NCBI RefSeq assembly: GCF_003056055.1
Contig: NZ_PYFP01000001.1
Span: forward strand, 1,488,001-1,552,000
Direction: 5' to 3'
Length of the DNA stretch: 64,000 nucleotides
Origin: Glaciimonas sp. PCH181
GTDB taxonomy: Bacteria > Pseudomonadota > Gammaproteobacteria > Burkholderiales > Burkholderiaceae_D
Both the position numbers and the translations under genes were made by a program. Under the pieces are notes generated by a model, which ran no database searches, was not told the DNA's origin, and was given only the letters and a program-made list of their open reading frames with translations. Of the stretch, positions 1-9,591 are shown in pieces (the first letter of the stretch is position 1; each line of letters starts with the position of its first letter).

Positions 1-1587
1 GCGGTTGGCTATACCAACTATGCCGACAATGTGGTGAAACATTTTGTCGAACAGGCAGCAAAGGGTGGTATCGATTTGTTCCGTGTATTTGACTCGCTGA
101 ATTGGGTTGAGAACATGCGCGTGGCGATTGACGCGGTGCGCGAATCCGGCGCGTTATGTGAAGGCGCGATCTGTTACAGCGGCGATTTGCTGGATGCCAA
201 ACGGGTCAAATACGACCTGAAGTATTACGTCACGATGGCTAAGGATTTAGAGCGTGCCGGGGTCAATATTCTGGCGATCAAGGACATGGCCGGGATTTGC
301 AAACCGCAGGCAGCACGGTTGCTAGTGAAAACGTTAAAAGAAGAAGTCGGCCTGCCGATTCATTTCCACACGCATGACACTAGCGGCATCAGCGCCGCCA
401 GTGTGCTGGCGGCTATCGAAGCCGGTTGCGATGCGGTGGATGGCGCGATGGATGCGATGAGCGGCCTGACTTCTCAGCCGAATCTGGGCGCGATTGCAGC
501 AGCCTTGCGCGGCACTGAACGCGATCCGCAACTCGACTCGACCGCGATGTTTGGCATTTCACAATACTGGGAAGGCGTGCGGCGTGCGTATGCGCCGTTT
601 GAGGCGGATATTCGGTCCGGCACCTCAGATGTGTATCGTCATGAAATGCCGGGTGGTCAATACACCAACTTGCGCGAACAGGCGCGGGCGATGGGATTGG
701 CGCACCGCTGGACCGAGGTTTCGCAAGCCTATTCGGACGTGAATCAGCTGTTCGGTGACATTGTGAAAGTGACGCCGACGTCCAAGGTAGTGGGCGATAT
801 GGCGTTGTTCATGGTCGCCAACGATCTGACCCCGGCGGATGTGAGTAATCCAGATAAAGAAGTCGCTTTTCCGGATTCTGTGATTTCCTTATTCAAGGGC
901 GAGTTGGGCTTTCCGGCGGATGGTTTTCCGAAGCCGCTAGAGCAGAAAATACTCAAAGGCGGCCAGCCGATGGTTGGGCGTCCCGGCGCACATTTGCCGC
1001 CAGTCGATTTGGTGTTAGTTCGCGCTGAAGCTGAAAAAGCCGTTGAGCGCAGCATCACCGAGCAAGAACTGTCGTCGTATCTGATGTATCCGAAAGTCTT
1101 TAAAGAGTACGCAGAGCATCGCCGTCATTACGGCAACGTCAGCGTGCTGTCGACTCCGGTGTTTTTCTACGGGATGCAAGACGGACAAGAAACTTCGATT
1201 GATATCGATCAGGGCAAAACGCTAGTCGTACGTCTGCAAGGGCAGACCGAAGCGACCGATGATGGTCAGACCAAGCTGTTCTTTGAACTGAACGGTCAGC
1301 CGCGCCTGATCCGTATCGACCGTGCCGGTGCAGTCAAGACCGCGACCCATGTGCGTGCCGAAGAAGGCAATCCGAAGCATGTCGGTGCGCCGATGCCGGG
1401 CATGGTGGTGACGGTGGCGGTGAAGGCAGGACAAAAAGTGGAAAAAGGCGATCCGCTGGTCTCAATTGAAGCCATGAAAATGGAAACCATGATCCGCGCC
1501 GAGCGCAATGGCACGGTCGGCCATACCCATGTCAAACCGGGCAGCGTGATCAGTGCCAAGGACTTGCTGATGGAGTTTGTCGATTAA
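1..1587 (+). CDS. pyc: Pyruvate carboxylase, C-terminal part (5' end outside window)
   Basis: The frame is open from base 1, so this is the C-terminal half of a biotin-dependent pyruvate carboxylase, which makes oxaloacetate from pyruvate and bicarbonate in the cytosol. The carboxyltransferase domain shows FRVFDSLNW, AIKDMAG (with the lysine carbamylated in this family) and the metal-binding HFHTHDTSG. A PYC/OadA-type conserved region follows. The C-terminal biotinyl domain has EAMKMET, with the biotin lysine codon at 1477-1479. The order carboxyltransferase then biotinyl domain fits pyruvate carboxylase; an oxaloacetate decarboxylase alpha chain has a similar C-terminal half and cannot be formally excluded without the N-terminal biotin carboxylase domain. 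Confidence 0.93.
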   Translation, partial: AVGYTNYADNVVKHFVEQAAKGGIDLFRVFDSLNWVENMRVAIDAVRESGALCEGAICYSGDLLDAKRVKYDLKYYVTMAKDLERAGVNILAIKDMAGICKPQAARLLVKTLKEEVGLPIHFHTHDTSGISAASVLAAIEAGCDAVDGAMDAMSGLTSQPNLGAIAAALRGTERDPQLDSTAMFGISQYWEGVRRAYAPFEADIRSGTSDVYRHEMPGGQYTNLREQARAMGLAHRWTEVSQAYSDVNQLFGDIVKVTPTSKVVGDMALFMVANDLTPADVSNPDKEVAFPDSVISLFKGELGFPADGFPKPLEQKILKGGQPMVGRPGAHLPPVDLVLVRAEAEKAVERSITEQELSSYLMYPKVFKEYAEHRRHYGNVSVLSTPVFFYGMQDGQETSIDIDQGKTLVVRLQGQTEATDDGQTKLFFELNGQPRLIRIDRAGAVKTATHVRAEEGNPKHVGAPMPGMVVTVAVKAGQKVEKGDPLVSIEAMKMETMIRAERNGTVGHTHVKPGSVISAKDLLMEFVD

Positions 1588-1811
1588 TGCCGATCAGCCC
1601 GAACTAGCGATGCTCTTCAAGTAATGGGTTTAACGACCAATAGAGCCAAATAGTTAGTAATTTTGGATAAACCGCAGTGCCGTTGCAATTTAGGACGTCT
1701 TTATAAGAACTAACTAATCTATCAATATTAAGAAAATTAACATTCGACCAGCAAGTAGTAGAATAGACGTTCGTAGTGTAAGCGTGACTGTATAGGAAAT
1801 GGAACCAAATT

Positions 1812-2594
1812 ATGATTAAAGAACAAGCGGTGCAAGGTGCAACGTTGGAGCCATTGGGCGAAGCTGCAAATCATGCTCCGAGCGAAATTTTTAAAGCGCG
1901 CGGGTATCCGGCAAGGGGAAACGTGGCCAGCCAGAAATCCTCAGCACCGCTTCGCCGGTCGCAGCAGGAGCGTAGTTCAGAATCTGAGGAGCGACTTTTA
2001 GATGCAGCGCTTGCACTTCTTTCGCGTAAAGGTTGGGTAGGAATGACCTTAGCACAGGTCGGGGAGGCGGCCGGTTATAGCCGTGGACAAGCTACATACC
2101 ACTTTGGCAATAAAGGTGCGCTTTTGCGCGCTTTGATTTTTCACCTTAGCAGAGCTTTTGCCCAGGAGATGCAAGCTGTTCCACCGTCGCAGCCAGGTTT
2201 GCAGTCTGTACTTGGCTATGTACGTGTATATCTCGGACGCAGTGATAAAAAGTGGACAAATGCGCGGGCGTTTTTGCTGCTGCTCGCCGAGGCTTTGCTG
2301 GAAGATTCAGACACGGCCGAAGTTATAGCAGAATACAATCGTGAAATGTTTACATGGATAGAAGATAATTTACGTATAGGGATTGCGCAGGGTGAAGTGC
2401 GTAGCGATGTCGATCCTGCGCTAGGTGCTGAATTTGTCGTCGGCTCAATGAGAGGCCTGGCCCACCAGCATCTTTCACGCGGCTCAGTGGCGAGCTTACG
2501 CGAAAACCGGGAACAGGTAGTTCGAATGCTCGAACATACGTTCGCGGTGTCCAACGGCCCAGCAGCAAGACCAAGTAGAAATAGTAAGCGGTGA
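1812..2594 (+). CDS. TetR/AcrR-family transcriptional regulator
   Basis: A 260-residue protein with a TetR helix-turn-helix at about residues 57-105 (ERLLDAALALLSRKG, then YSRGQATYHFGNKGALL), followed by a helical ligand-binding domain. The first 50 residues are an unusually long, probably disordered extension. Two starts are possible: ATG 1812, with a loose AGGAAA upstream, and GTG 1923, preceded by a good AAGGGG at normal spacing. The shorter form is closer to typical TetR length. It points toward the acyl-CoA gene cluster on the other strand, and its 3' end abuts a truncated thiolase. Control of fatty or aromatic acyl-CoA catabolism is inferred from context only. Confidence 0.85.
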   Translation: MIKEQAVQGATLEPLGEAANHAPSEIFKARGYPARGNVASQKSSAPLRRSQQERSSESEERLLDAALALLSRKGWVGMTLAQVGEAAGYSRGQATYHFGNKGALLRALIFHLSRAFAQEMQAVPPSQPGLQSVLGYVRVYLGRSDKKWTNARAFLLLLAEALLEDSDTAEVIAEYNREMFTWIEDNLRIGIAQGEVRSDVDPALGAEFVVGSMRGLAHQHLSRGSVASLRENREQVVRMLEHTFAVSNGPAARPSRNSKR

Positions 2595-2610
2595 GCAAGG
2601 ATTTTGAATA

Positions 2611-2764
2611 GATTCTGGCCTGGATCAGTCCGCGCACGCTTCATTGCCTCTCTAACTGCGATCGAGGTCAGATCGGAAGCGGAAAAATCCTTCAGCGATC
2701 CACCAAAAGTTCCAATCGCCGTACGAGCCGCACCGACAATAAAAACGTCATTTACCTCTGGCAT
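2611..2764 (-). pseudogene. Acetyl-CoA acetyltransferase (thiolase) N-terminal remnant
   Basis: From an ATG at 2764 the minus strand encodes about 47 residues that read as a thiolase start (VFIVGAARTAIGTFGGSL, then ASDLTSIAVREAMKRA). The similarity stops near 2611 and the frame then runs antisense through the TetR gene. A complete thiolase is about 390 residues, so roughly 90% of the gene is missing, most simply by a deletion joining it to the 3' end of tetR. It probably once belonged to the acyl-CoA operon at 2986-7005. Confidence 0.75.
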
Positions 2765-2985
2765 AGTCCTGCCTTTTTTAGTGGATTGCCTTGACTGCAG
2801 TTGCATGCTTCCTTGTCTACTAGACTGAGGAATCAGATACTGCACGAAGATGCCCAAACTCGAGTCAAGCACAATGCTGCTACTTCTAAAAGTGTTTGAA
2901 ATAGCCAGGTGCGGTTATGAAAGCGGCTGCTAAAAGAAGCTATTCGGGTTGCGCTGAGCGAGCGGACTTCCAGTCAAAATCGACC

Positions 2986-3777
2986 TTAGCGCCCATTAAA
3001 GTCAGGCTCTCGCTTTTCCAAGAAAGCACCTACTCCTTCGATATAGTCCTCGCTATTTCCAAGTGTACGCATGCTCTCACGCTCCAATGCAAGCTGTTGA
3101 TCCAGATCGTTACCCATACTGGCCTGCAGCGACTGCTTGATGTGCGCATGAGCTAACGAAGGACCTGATGCCAGCCTGCGCGCTAGCGCTTCCACGGCTG
3201 TTTCAAATTCCTCGTCCGGAATCGACTTCCAAATTAGCCCCCATTGCTCCGCTTGCTCTGCGCTGAGCTTGTCACCTAACAACGATAGCCCCATTGCCCT
3301 CGCACTTCCGACCAAGCGCGGCAAAAAGTACGTGCCACCAGTGTCTGGCTGTAGGCCAAGGCGAACAAAAGGCTGCAAAAAGAAAGCAGAGGATTTCGCC
3401 ACGACGATATCGCAAGCCAGTGCGAAATTTGCTCCGGCTCCAGCGGCCACTCCGTTCACCGCCGCAATGACCGGAATGGGCAGGGCCCTTAAGTTTCTTA
3501 CAAGTGGCTCGTAGTAACGCGCCACAGTAATACCGAGATCAACGGTACTCCCGCCGGACATTTGACCTTCCGACAAGTCTTGTCCAGCACAGAACGCCCG
3601 TCCGGCCCCAGTAATTAATAGAACGCGTGTACCATTATCAGCCTGCGTTAAATGATGCATTGCATCCGCAATCTCGCGGTGCATGGTTTCAGAAAAGCTG
3701 TTGAGCTTGCTCGGCCGATTAAGCACCAGCCGAGCAATGCCCTCCTCGATACTAAAGAGAATGGTTTCGTAATGCAT
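2986..3777 (-). CDS. Enoyl-CoA hydratase/isomerase, PaaG-like
   Basis: A 263-residue crotonase-family protein. GRAFCAGQDL and GVAAGAGANFALACDI form the oxyanion-hole and acyl-CoA-binding elements. The extended match to PaaG-type enzymes is striking: an LNSF start region, DLG...V.R.Y.PLVR, RARAMGLSLLG and a final FLEKREPDF. PaaG is the ring 1,2-epoxyphenylacetyl-CoA isomerase of aerobic phenylacetate degradation; related enzymes act in beta-oxidation. No other paa genes are visible, so the true substrate is open. It follows an acyl-CoA dehydrogenase by 5 bp and is the last intact gene of the minus-strand operon. Confidence 0.85.
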   Translation of the reverse strand: MHYETILFSIEEGIARLVLNRPSKLNSFSETMHREIADAMHHLTQADNGTRVLLITGAGRAFCAGQDLSEGQMSGGSTVDLGITVARYYEPLVRNLRALPIPVIAAVNGVAAGAGANFALACDIVVAKSSAFFLQPFVRLGLQPDTGGTYFLPRLVGSARAMGLSLLGDKLSAEQAEQWGLIWKSIPDEEFETAVEALARRLASGPSLAHAHIKQSLQASMGNDLDQQLALERESMRTLGNSEDYIEGVGAFLEKREPDFNGR

Positions 3778-3782
3778 GGTGT

Positions 3783-4961
3783 TTATGACGGCAGCCCTAG
3801 GACGTTTTTAGCGATAATATTTCGTTGAATCTCGCTGGATCCGCCGGCAATCGTCAGCAGACGGGCCTGGATGAAGTTGCCCCCCGGATTCAGACGGTCT
3901 GGCCCTGGCAGAGGAGCCAACAGGCAACCAAGCTCACCAGCCATCTCAATCGTAAATTCCGTGATGCGCTGGTTAAGTTCGCTCTGATTAAGTTTCATCA
4001 TAGAAACCTCCGCTCCCAGCTGCTCACCGCGTCGAACGCGCTCGAGGTGAAACTCGTACAGGTCGGAATGATCAGCAAGATCCATGCACAACCGCACATA
4101 GCGGTCCCTTGCGCCAGACTGTTCAAATCCTCCAACTAGTTTTTCCACTTGACGCAAGCGCGACATCGCGTAAGAAGAAGGTTGGGGAGACGCCAGGTGA
4201 ATTCGTTCAAAGCCCAGCAAAGCTTTGGCCATTGACCAACCTTTGTTGACCGTCCCTACCAGCATGTCGCGCGGAACCCGCACGTCATCAAAAAAGACTT
4301 CACAAAATTCGTCATGCATATCCAGATTGATAATCGGGCGCACAGTTACCCCTGGAGTGTCCAGCGGCACAAGTAGAAAACTGATGCCCTCCTGTTTCTT
4401 CGCTTGCGGATCTGTCCGCACCAGCAAAAATATCCAATTGGCATCATTTGCCAAGGTCGTCCAGATCTTCTGACCATTCACTACCCACTCATCGCCGTCC
4501 AGAACTGCTTTTGTACGTAAACTAGCCAAGTCGGAGCCGGCATTAGGTTCGCTGTAACCTTGGCACCAGATGTGTTCACCGCTCAGAATCTTTGGCAGAA
4601 AAAACTGCCGTTGCGCCTCTGCTCCAAACTGAATGAGCAGTGGTCCGATAAAGGCCATGCCGATGTCATTGAGTCGTGCGCAGCCGTGGCGCTCCTGCTG
4701 CTCATGCATGATCAACAACTTTGAAGGCGCTAGCCCCATGCCTCCATGTTCGCGGGGCCAGCTAGGTGCTAACCAGCCTCGCCGCGAAAGTGCCTGATAC
4801 CAGGGCCGGCTATCACGCAAATGCAGTCGTTTGATGGGATGTCGAAGCTCCGGTGGATAATTTGCATCAATCCAGTCGCCGACGATCTTGCGAAACTCCT
4901 GGTCCGACATTGCGTTGTAATCCACGTCATCATGGCGTGGCAGGCTGCTAGTTTCTTCCAT
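3783..4961 (-). CDS. Acyl-CoA dehydrogenase family protein
   Basis: A 392-residue FAD-dependent acyl-CoA dehydrogenase with the usual three-part layout: a helical N-terminal domain, a beta domain with WCQGYSEPNAGSDLASL and WVVNGQKIWTT, and a C-terminal helical domain ending in GGSSEIQRNIIAKNVLGLP, the typical family ending. It would oxidise an acyl-CoA to the enoyl-CoA and pass electrons to ETF. The next gene upstream, 24 bp away, is a second, more divergent dehydrogenase. Such pairs are common where two subunits form one heteromeric enzyme, as in steroid side-chain degradation, so a shared substrate is a reasonable inference. Confidence 0.92.
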   Translation of the reverse strand: MEETSSLPRHDDVDYNAMSDQEFRKIVGDWIDANYPPELRHPIKRLHLRDSRPWYQALSRRGWLAPSWPREHGGMGLAPSKLLIMHEQQERHGCARLNDIGMAFIGPLLIQFGAEAQRQFFLPKILSGEHIWCQGYSEPNAGSDLASLRTKAVLDGDEWVVNGQKIWTTLANDANWIFLLVRTDPQAKKQEGISFLLVPLDTPGVTVRPIINLDMHDEFCEVFFDDVRVPRDMLVGTVNKGWSMAKALLGFERIHLASPQPSSYAMSRLRQVEKLVGGFEQSGARDRYVRLCMDLADHSDLYEFHLERVRRGEQLGAEVSMMKLNQSELNQRITEFTIEMAGELGCLLAPLPGPDRLNPGGNFIQARLLTIAGGSSEIQRNIIAKNVLGLPS

Positions 4962-4985
4962 AATCTACTCCTTAATCGCTAAACC

Positions 4986-6053
4986 TTAGCAACACAGTTG
5001 GCCAAATCGAGCACGGTGCACAGCCGAAGAACCCGCCATTACGCTGTGGCACATCGCGCTACGCAAGAACAAACCCACGTCATATTCATCGGTATAACCA
5101 ATCGCACCGTGTAGCTGCACTGCCTGGCGTGTCACTAGCAGGGCTGTGTCGGAACAGCGCGCCTTCGCCCGCGAAACTGCGGCCTGACGCACAGCAAGTG
5201 GCTCCTGCGCGTCAAATGCACGGGCGGCGTTTTCGACGCTCGCTTCAGACAGGGCCAAGAAAATTTTTAAATCGGCAGCCCGGTGTTGAAGCGCTTGGAA
5301 GCTCCCAATGGGCTTGTCAAACTGCTTGCGCGAATTCATGAATTCCAGCGTCATACTGAGCGCTGCCTGCGCGCTACCTAACAGGTAAGATGCCTCTAAC
5401 AATGCTGCCTCTTCAATAGAAGACGACATATTGCCCGGCAAGGGCCGTGCCACGGCACGGTTTAACTCAATATCCGCCCAATGTCCGCCATCTTGCGTGG
5501 GAGTCGAATGGATGGAAACGCCCTCATCCTTCGCCTCTACCAACATGCAGCCTTGGGGTGTCGAAACGACAAACCCATCTACTTCAGAGCCTTGCCACAC
5601 GAAACGCTTTCGACCAGTGACTGTACCCTCGCTGTACTGCGTGTCGCCTCCGACAGGATCAAGCGAATTTGTTGCTTCTTGCCATGCAGGTACAAAAATT
5701 TTCGCTCCAGATAAATATTGCTCAAGTGCTACTTCATCGAGCAATGCTGAAGTGCACATGCCGCTGATCAAGGGTTCCGGCACTAGATGGGTCCCTGCCG
5801 CCAGTGCCACTTGCACTGACTCAAGCATGCCCATACCGCTGCCACCTATCTCCTCAGGCAGACGCATTCCAAGCCAGCCCATCTCACAGATTTCACTCCA
5901 AATTGCCCTGTCAAAGCCCTGGGCCGTAAAGCGCTGCGAGCGCATACGAGAAATACCTCCGCGCCCTTTTAGCAGACCATCGGCACTATCACGGACGAGC
6001 CGCACATTCTGCTCACGTTCGGACTGGTCAGTTTGTTGTACTTCTGTATTCAT
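4986..6053 (-). CDS. Acyl-CoA dehydrogenase family protein, divergent partner subunit
   Basis: Start chosen at ATG 6053 (MNTEVQQ), which has AAAGGT about 9 bases upstream; an earlier in-frame ATG at 6110 lacks this. The protein of about 355 residues has the C-terminal dehydrogenase signature QAVQLHGAIGYTDEYDVGLFLR and an SRKQFDKPIGSFQALQH helix, but its beta domain is degenerate and it lacks the GYSEP.AGSD stretch of its neighbour. This pattern is typical of the second subunit of alpha2beta2 acyl-CoA dehydrogenases. It is co-directional with the hydratase and the other dehydrogenase. Confidence 0.88.
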   Translation of the reverse strand: MNTEVQQTDQSEREQNVRLVRDSADGLLKGRGGISRMRSQRFTAQGFDRAIWSEICEMGWLGMRLPEEIGGSGMGMLESVQVALAAGTHLVPEPLISGMCTSALLDEVALEQYLSGAKIFVPAWQEATNSLDPVGGDTQYSEGTVTGRKRFVWQGSEVDGFVVSTPQGCMLVEAKDEGVSIHSTPTQDGGHWADIELNRAVARPLPGNMSSSIEEAALLEASYLLGSAQAALSMTLEFMNSRKQFDKPIGSFQALQHRAADLKIFLALSEASVENAARAFDAQEPLAVRQAAVSRAKARCSDTALLVTRQAVQLHGAIGYTDEYDVGLFLRSAMCHSVMAGSSAVHRARFGQLCC

Positions 6054-6213
6054 TGAAGGGACCTTTCTGTTAATTCTATGATTGGTGAAGGCATTGAGTG
6101 ATGCTTTCACCGTACGCTGGCCTGAACCGCCGTCAATTCGTTAACCCTATTGGGTTAAGACTGTGACGCTAGATGTGCCAGGCAAAAAAGACAGGGTCTG
6201 ACTCCTGCTTTGC

Positions 6214-7005
6214 TCAGGTACTGGCTTTATCACTTTGGGAGCGCCGAGGACCGTCATATTCAACTTGGTCGAGTGATATCTGACGCCAGCCGGGCTCTCG
6301 GACCTTCTCTTCGACAGCATGGGCAAACAAGCCCGCAGTGCGTGGCACCACGATAAAGGCACGCGCCACCCGCCAGTCAAACCCCATGTCGGAAATGATC
6401 GCGCCGACCGCAGCGTCGATGTTGGCCAGTAATGGACGATTAGTTTTGGCAACCAGCGCCCGCTCCAAAGCACGTGTCATGCGAATGTGATCCCCTGCTA
6501 GACCGTATTCTTCTGCCAGTCCAAACAAGACTTTGGTACGAGGGTCGCCTGACGGATGGTGTGGATGCCCAAAACCATCGATACGCTTATGTTTGCGCAC
6601 GAACTCATATGCTACCTCGTCATAGTCACGGCCCGACGCGTTTGTTTCGCTGACAAGTTCCTGAAGAAAGCGCGAAAACTCTTCCCCAGCGCCTCCATGA
6701 ATGTCGCCGAACATCATGGCACCGGCGGCCACAGAACATTGGATCGGGACACCAGCAGCCTGAATGAAGCGCGTCACCGTAGATGATGGTGAGATGCCGT
6801 GCTCCGCCACGCAGATAAAGATCGCATTGATAATCTTGGACTCGTTACCTTTAGGCAACTCTCCGCGGTAGAGAAGGTAGACCAATGCGCCAAAATCAAT
6901 CTTACCTGCGAGGTCCTTGAGTACATCGTAACCGCGGATTACCATACCCTCATCAGTTACATCCGCAATCGAGGTACGCCAGTATTTCTGTTTTGATTCA
7001 GCCAT
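6214..7005 (-). CDS. Citryl-CoA lyase / citrate synthase-family protein
   Basis: Start set at ATG 7005 (MAESKQKYW), with GGAG 7 bases upstream; the frame stays open to 7110 but without a site. The 263-residue protein has the citrate synthase small-domain features AGAMMFGDIHGGAGE and GFGHPHHPSGDPRT, and ends around VPRTAGLFAHAVEE. It is much shorter than housekeeping citrate synthase (about 430 residues), matching the short proteins annotated as citryl-CoA lyase in Burkholderiales catabolic clusters. The reaction is probably C-C cleavage or condensation of a CoA thioester with an oxo-acid. It is the first gene of the minus-strand cluster, divergent from the IclR gene. Confidence 0.8.
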   Translation of the reverse strand: MAESKQKYWRTSIADVTDEGMVIRGYDVLKDLAGKIDFGALVYLLYRGELPKGNESKIINAIFICVAEHGISPSSTVTRFIQAAGVPIQCSVAAGAMMFGDIHGGAGEEFSRFLQELVSETNASGRDYDEVAYEFVRKHKRIDGFGHPHHPSGDPRTKVLFGLAEEYGLAGDHIRMTRALERALVAKTNRPLLANIDAAVGAIISDMGFDWRVARAFIVVPRTAGLFAHAVEEKVREPGWRQISLDQVEYDGPRRSQSDKAST

Positions 7006-7120
7006 GTTGATCTCCGTAATTAATAGGCGGTCACAAGATATGCGACTCGTAACTGTGTGATTAAACACAGAACGAACCGTACCTTCTGTCGAATCTTTTT
7101 GGGAGTGCAATGTCCAACAT

Positions 7121-7972
7121 ATGGATGTTTTTAACTCTATTTTAAAAGTTGATGCTAATATCGGCTCTCAAATGACTTCCCTACCATCAACTTCACCCGA
7201 TGCAGCTTCTCAAAATTTGGGAACGCAAAGCCTTGAACGCTCGATTGGCCTGTTAAAACTTGTAGCAGCCAATAGCCATAGCGGTCTGCGCCTGGTCGAT
7301 TTAGTAAGGCTTAGCGGTGTGGAGCGACCTACCGCGCACCGTATGGTGCAGTCGCTCATGAAGCATGGCTTGCTGTCTCGCCCAACTGGCTCGACCCGAT
7401 ATGTGCTGGGCGAGTACTGCCGCGAACTTGGGGCTCAGTTTGCAGACCGACTAGATTTACGCGCCATCTGCGATCCAGTCTTGAGAGCGGTTTCAGAGGA
7501 AACGGGGAACAGTTCATTCCTGATTATTCGCATGGGGCTAGACTCTATGTGCGTTGCACGGGTCATTGGTAGCTATCCAATCCAGGTTGTGGCGGTCAGG
7601 GTCGGTAATCGTCAACCTCTGGGCGTTGGCGCTGGGGGGCTGGCACTTCTCGCTACTTTGCCGCGTGCCGAACAAGAAGAATGCTTGCACGCTAACGCCC
7701 ATCGACTTACCGGCTATGGCTCGCTGAACGTTTCTACGTTGCGGGCGATTATCAGTGCTACCCAGAACCGCGGCTATGCAGTGATTGGACATTACAGCGT
7801 TCCGGGCGTGATTGGCGTAGGTGTCACATTAAGAAACAGCGCAGGGAAAGTACTCGGAGCGATCACCACTGCCTCTATAGATAGCCGGATGACGAAGGAA
7901 AAACAGGGGGAAGCAGTACAAGTAGTCGGCCGGCATGTGCTGTCTATCCAAGAACGCTTAGATTTGCTGTGA
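7121..7972 (+). CDS. IclR-family transcriptional regulator
   Basis: A 283-residue IclR protein. The N-terminal winged helix spans about residues 38-100 (SLERSIGLLKLVAA, LSGVERPTAHRMVQSLMKHG) and the C-terminal effector domain about 115-280 (GNSSFLIIRMGLDSMCV, ending with GVGVTLRNSAGKVLGAI). Start at 7121 or at the internal ATG 7172; either leaves the HTH intact. It is divergent from the citryl-CoA lyase-like gene with 115 bp between the starts, the classic arrangement for an IclR protein controlling a neighbouring catabolic operon. That regulatory link is inference from position. Confidence 0.9.
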   Translation: MDVFNSILKVDANIGSQMTSLPSTSPDAASQNLGTQSLERSIGLLKLVAANSHSGLRLVDLVRLSGVERPTAHRMVQSLMKHGLLSRPTGSTRYVLGEYCRELGAQFADRLDLRAICDPVLRAVSEETGNSSFLIIRMGLDSMCVARVIGSYPIQVVAVRVGNRQPLGVGAGGLALLATLPRAEQEECLHANAHRLTGYGSLNVSTLRAIISATQNRGYAVIGHYSVPGVIGVGVTLRNSAGKVLGAITTASIDSRMTKEKQGEAVQVVGRHVLSIQERLDLL

Positions 7973-8458
7973 AATTTAAGTATTATTATCGCCTGAAGCC
8001 TCCATCTTTTCGCCATCTCTCATTCAGCGAATAACCAGTGTAAACGGCAGTTCCCTTAAGACAAGAATAAGAAGATTGGCCTTCCCGCAGTGATCGAAAA
8101 ACCTCGAACCGCACTTGCTTGATGGAACTAAGCAGAGTCTTTCAACCCTTTTACCCCTTACCACCTTAGTGTTACTGCATGCACTTGAACATATTGAATG
8201 TCCGCATATTGAACACAGCCCTAGTCACCGGTCTTTGAAGCGATGACTATTGTAGGGCAGACTGTGCACTCCTTGCGGGGCCTAGCACAGGATTGGCCAG
8301 GCTCAGTCCTTGCTCGGAAAATTTGTTTCCAAACAGACTGCCAGAACCACGTTCTAAACGAATGGTCGGCCTGAACCAAATGTCATTGGTTTAGTCAGCG
8401 AAGGGGTATAGAGCAAAGCAATATCTCGGCGTTGGAAGTTTGAAACAAAGGACCTGAT
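7973..8458. other. Intergenic region without a recognised gene
   Basis: No reading frame here has family features or a ribosome binding site. The stretch separates the IclR gene from the aldo/keto reductase. Its last bases (AAAGGACC before 8459) supply the ribosome binding site of the reductase. No RNA or mobile element was recognised. Confidence 0.5.
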
Positions 8459-9439
8459 ATGGATTATGTGAAGTTTGGCCGAACCGGTCTGGATGTGTCG
8501 CGAATTTGTTTAGGCTGCATGAGCTGTGGCGAGCCGCAACGTGGCAACCATTCTTGGACACTAACTGAAGAACAGAGCAGGCCATTCATAAAAAAGGCGT
8601 TAGACCTTGGCATAAATTTCTTCGACACTGCAAATGCGTATTCGGACGGTACTAGCGAAGAAATTCTTGGCCGTGCACTCAGCGATTTCATCCCGCGAGA
8701 GGAAGTAGTGATCGCTATTAAAGTTTATGGACGCGTGCGTAAAGGGCCCAATGGACCAGGATTGTCGCGGAAAGCGATTATGTCTGAAATTGATGCAAGC
8801 CTCCGGCGTCTAGGCACCGACTATGTTGACCTTTACCAAATGCACAGGTGGGACTACGGCACACCTATAGAAGAAACGCTAGAAGCTCTGCACGACGTTG
8901 TCAAAGCTGGCAAAGCACGGTATATCGGGGCGTCTTCTATGTATTCTTGGCAGTTCGCAAAAGCACTCTACCTGTCAGAAAAGCATGGATGGACGCGCTT
9001 GGTCAGCATGCAAAACCATCTGAATTTACTATACCGTGAAGAAGAACGTGAGATGCTCCCACTGTGTGTCGATGAAGGTATCGCAGTGATCCCCTGGAGC
9101 CCATTAGCCCGTGGCAGGCTTACACGCGACTGGGAAGAGAGCAGCGTACGCTGGGAAACCGACGATATCGTTCCTAAGCTTTACGAAAAGACGGCCGAGC
9201 AGGATCGAAAAGTAGTCGAGCGAGTTGCTGATGTTGCCGCAAGGCGAAACGTTCCCCGTGCACAGGTTGCCCTGGCATGGGTTCTGCAGAAATGTCCAGT
9301 TACCTCTCCAATCATCGGCGCTACGAAATTAACGCATTTGGACGACGCAGTTGCTGCGCTTTCTCTCAAACTCAATGCTGAAGAGATCCGCTTTCTCGAG
9401 GAGCCTTATGTTCCACATGCTGTTAAAGGATTCAATTGA
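8459..9439 (+). CDS. Aldo/keto reductase
   Basis: A 326-residue NADPH-dependent aldo/keto reductase of the TIM-barrel family, with the four catalytic positions visible: Asp in INFFDTANAYSDG, Tyr in the same segment, Lys in VVIAIKVYG, and His in DLYQMHRWD. The C-terminal cofactor motif is present (PVTSPIIGATKLTHLDDA). Length and the LGCMSCGEPQRG start resemble the AKR subgroup that reduces varied aldehydes and ketones. AAAGGACC supports the start. It stands alone; the substrate cannot be told from sequence. Confidence 0.93.
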   Translation: MDYVKFGRTGLDVSRICLGCMSCGEPQRGNHSWTLTEEQSRPFIKKALDLGINFFDTANAYSDGTSEEILGRALSDFIPREEVVIAIKVYGRVRKGPNGPGLSRKAIMSEIDASLRRLGTDYVDLYQMHRWDYGTPIEETLEALHDVVKAGKARYIGASSMYSWQFAKALYLSEKHGWTRLVSMQNHLNLLYREEEREMLPLCVDEGIAVIPWSPLARGRLTRDWEESSVRWETDDIVPKLYEKTAEQDRKVVERVADVAARRNVPRAQVALAWVLQKCPVTSPIIGATKLTHLDDAVAALSLKLNAEEIRFLEEPYVPHAVKGFN

Positions 9440-9591
9440 TTCCTTGAAAGCAAGTACAGGTCCGCGGCCTCTCCGCTGTTGCTGCTCTAACTTTTCCAAA
9501 TAAAATTGATTCGTCTTGATGTATAGAACAATAGCGCAAAAGTTTTAACCCGAATAGCAGCGGAAACCAAGTCTGCTCCTCATAAAATCCT

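Noticed and set aside
6141..6158. TTAACCC-TATT-GGGTTAA hairpin after the citryl-CoA lyase-like gene
   Set aside because: AT-rich stem without T tract; role unclear and likely chance.
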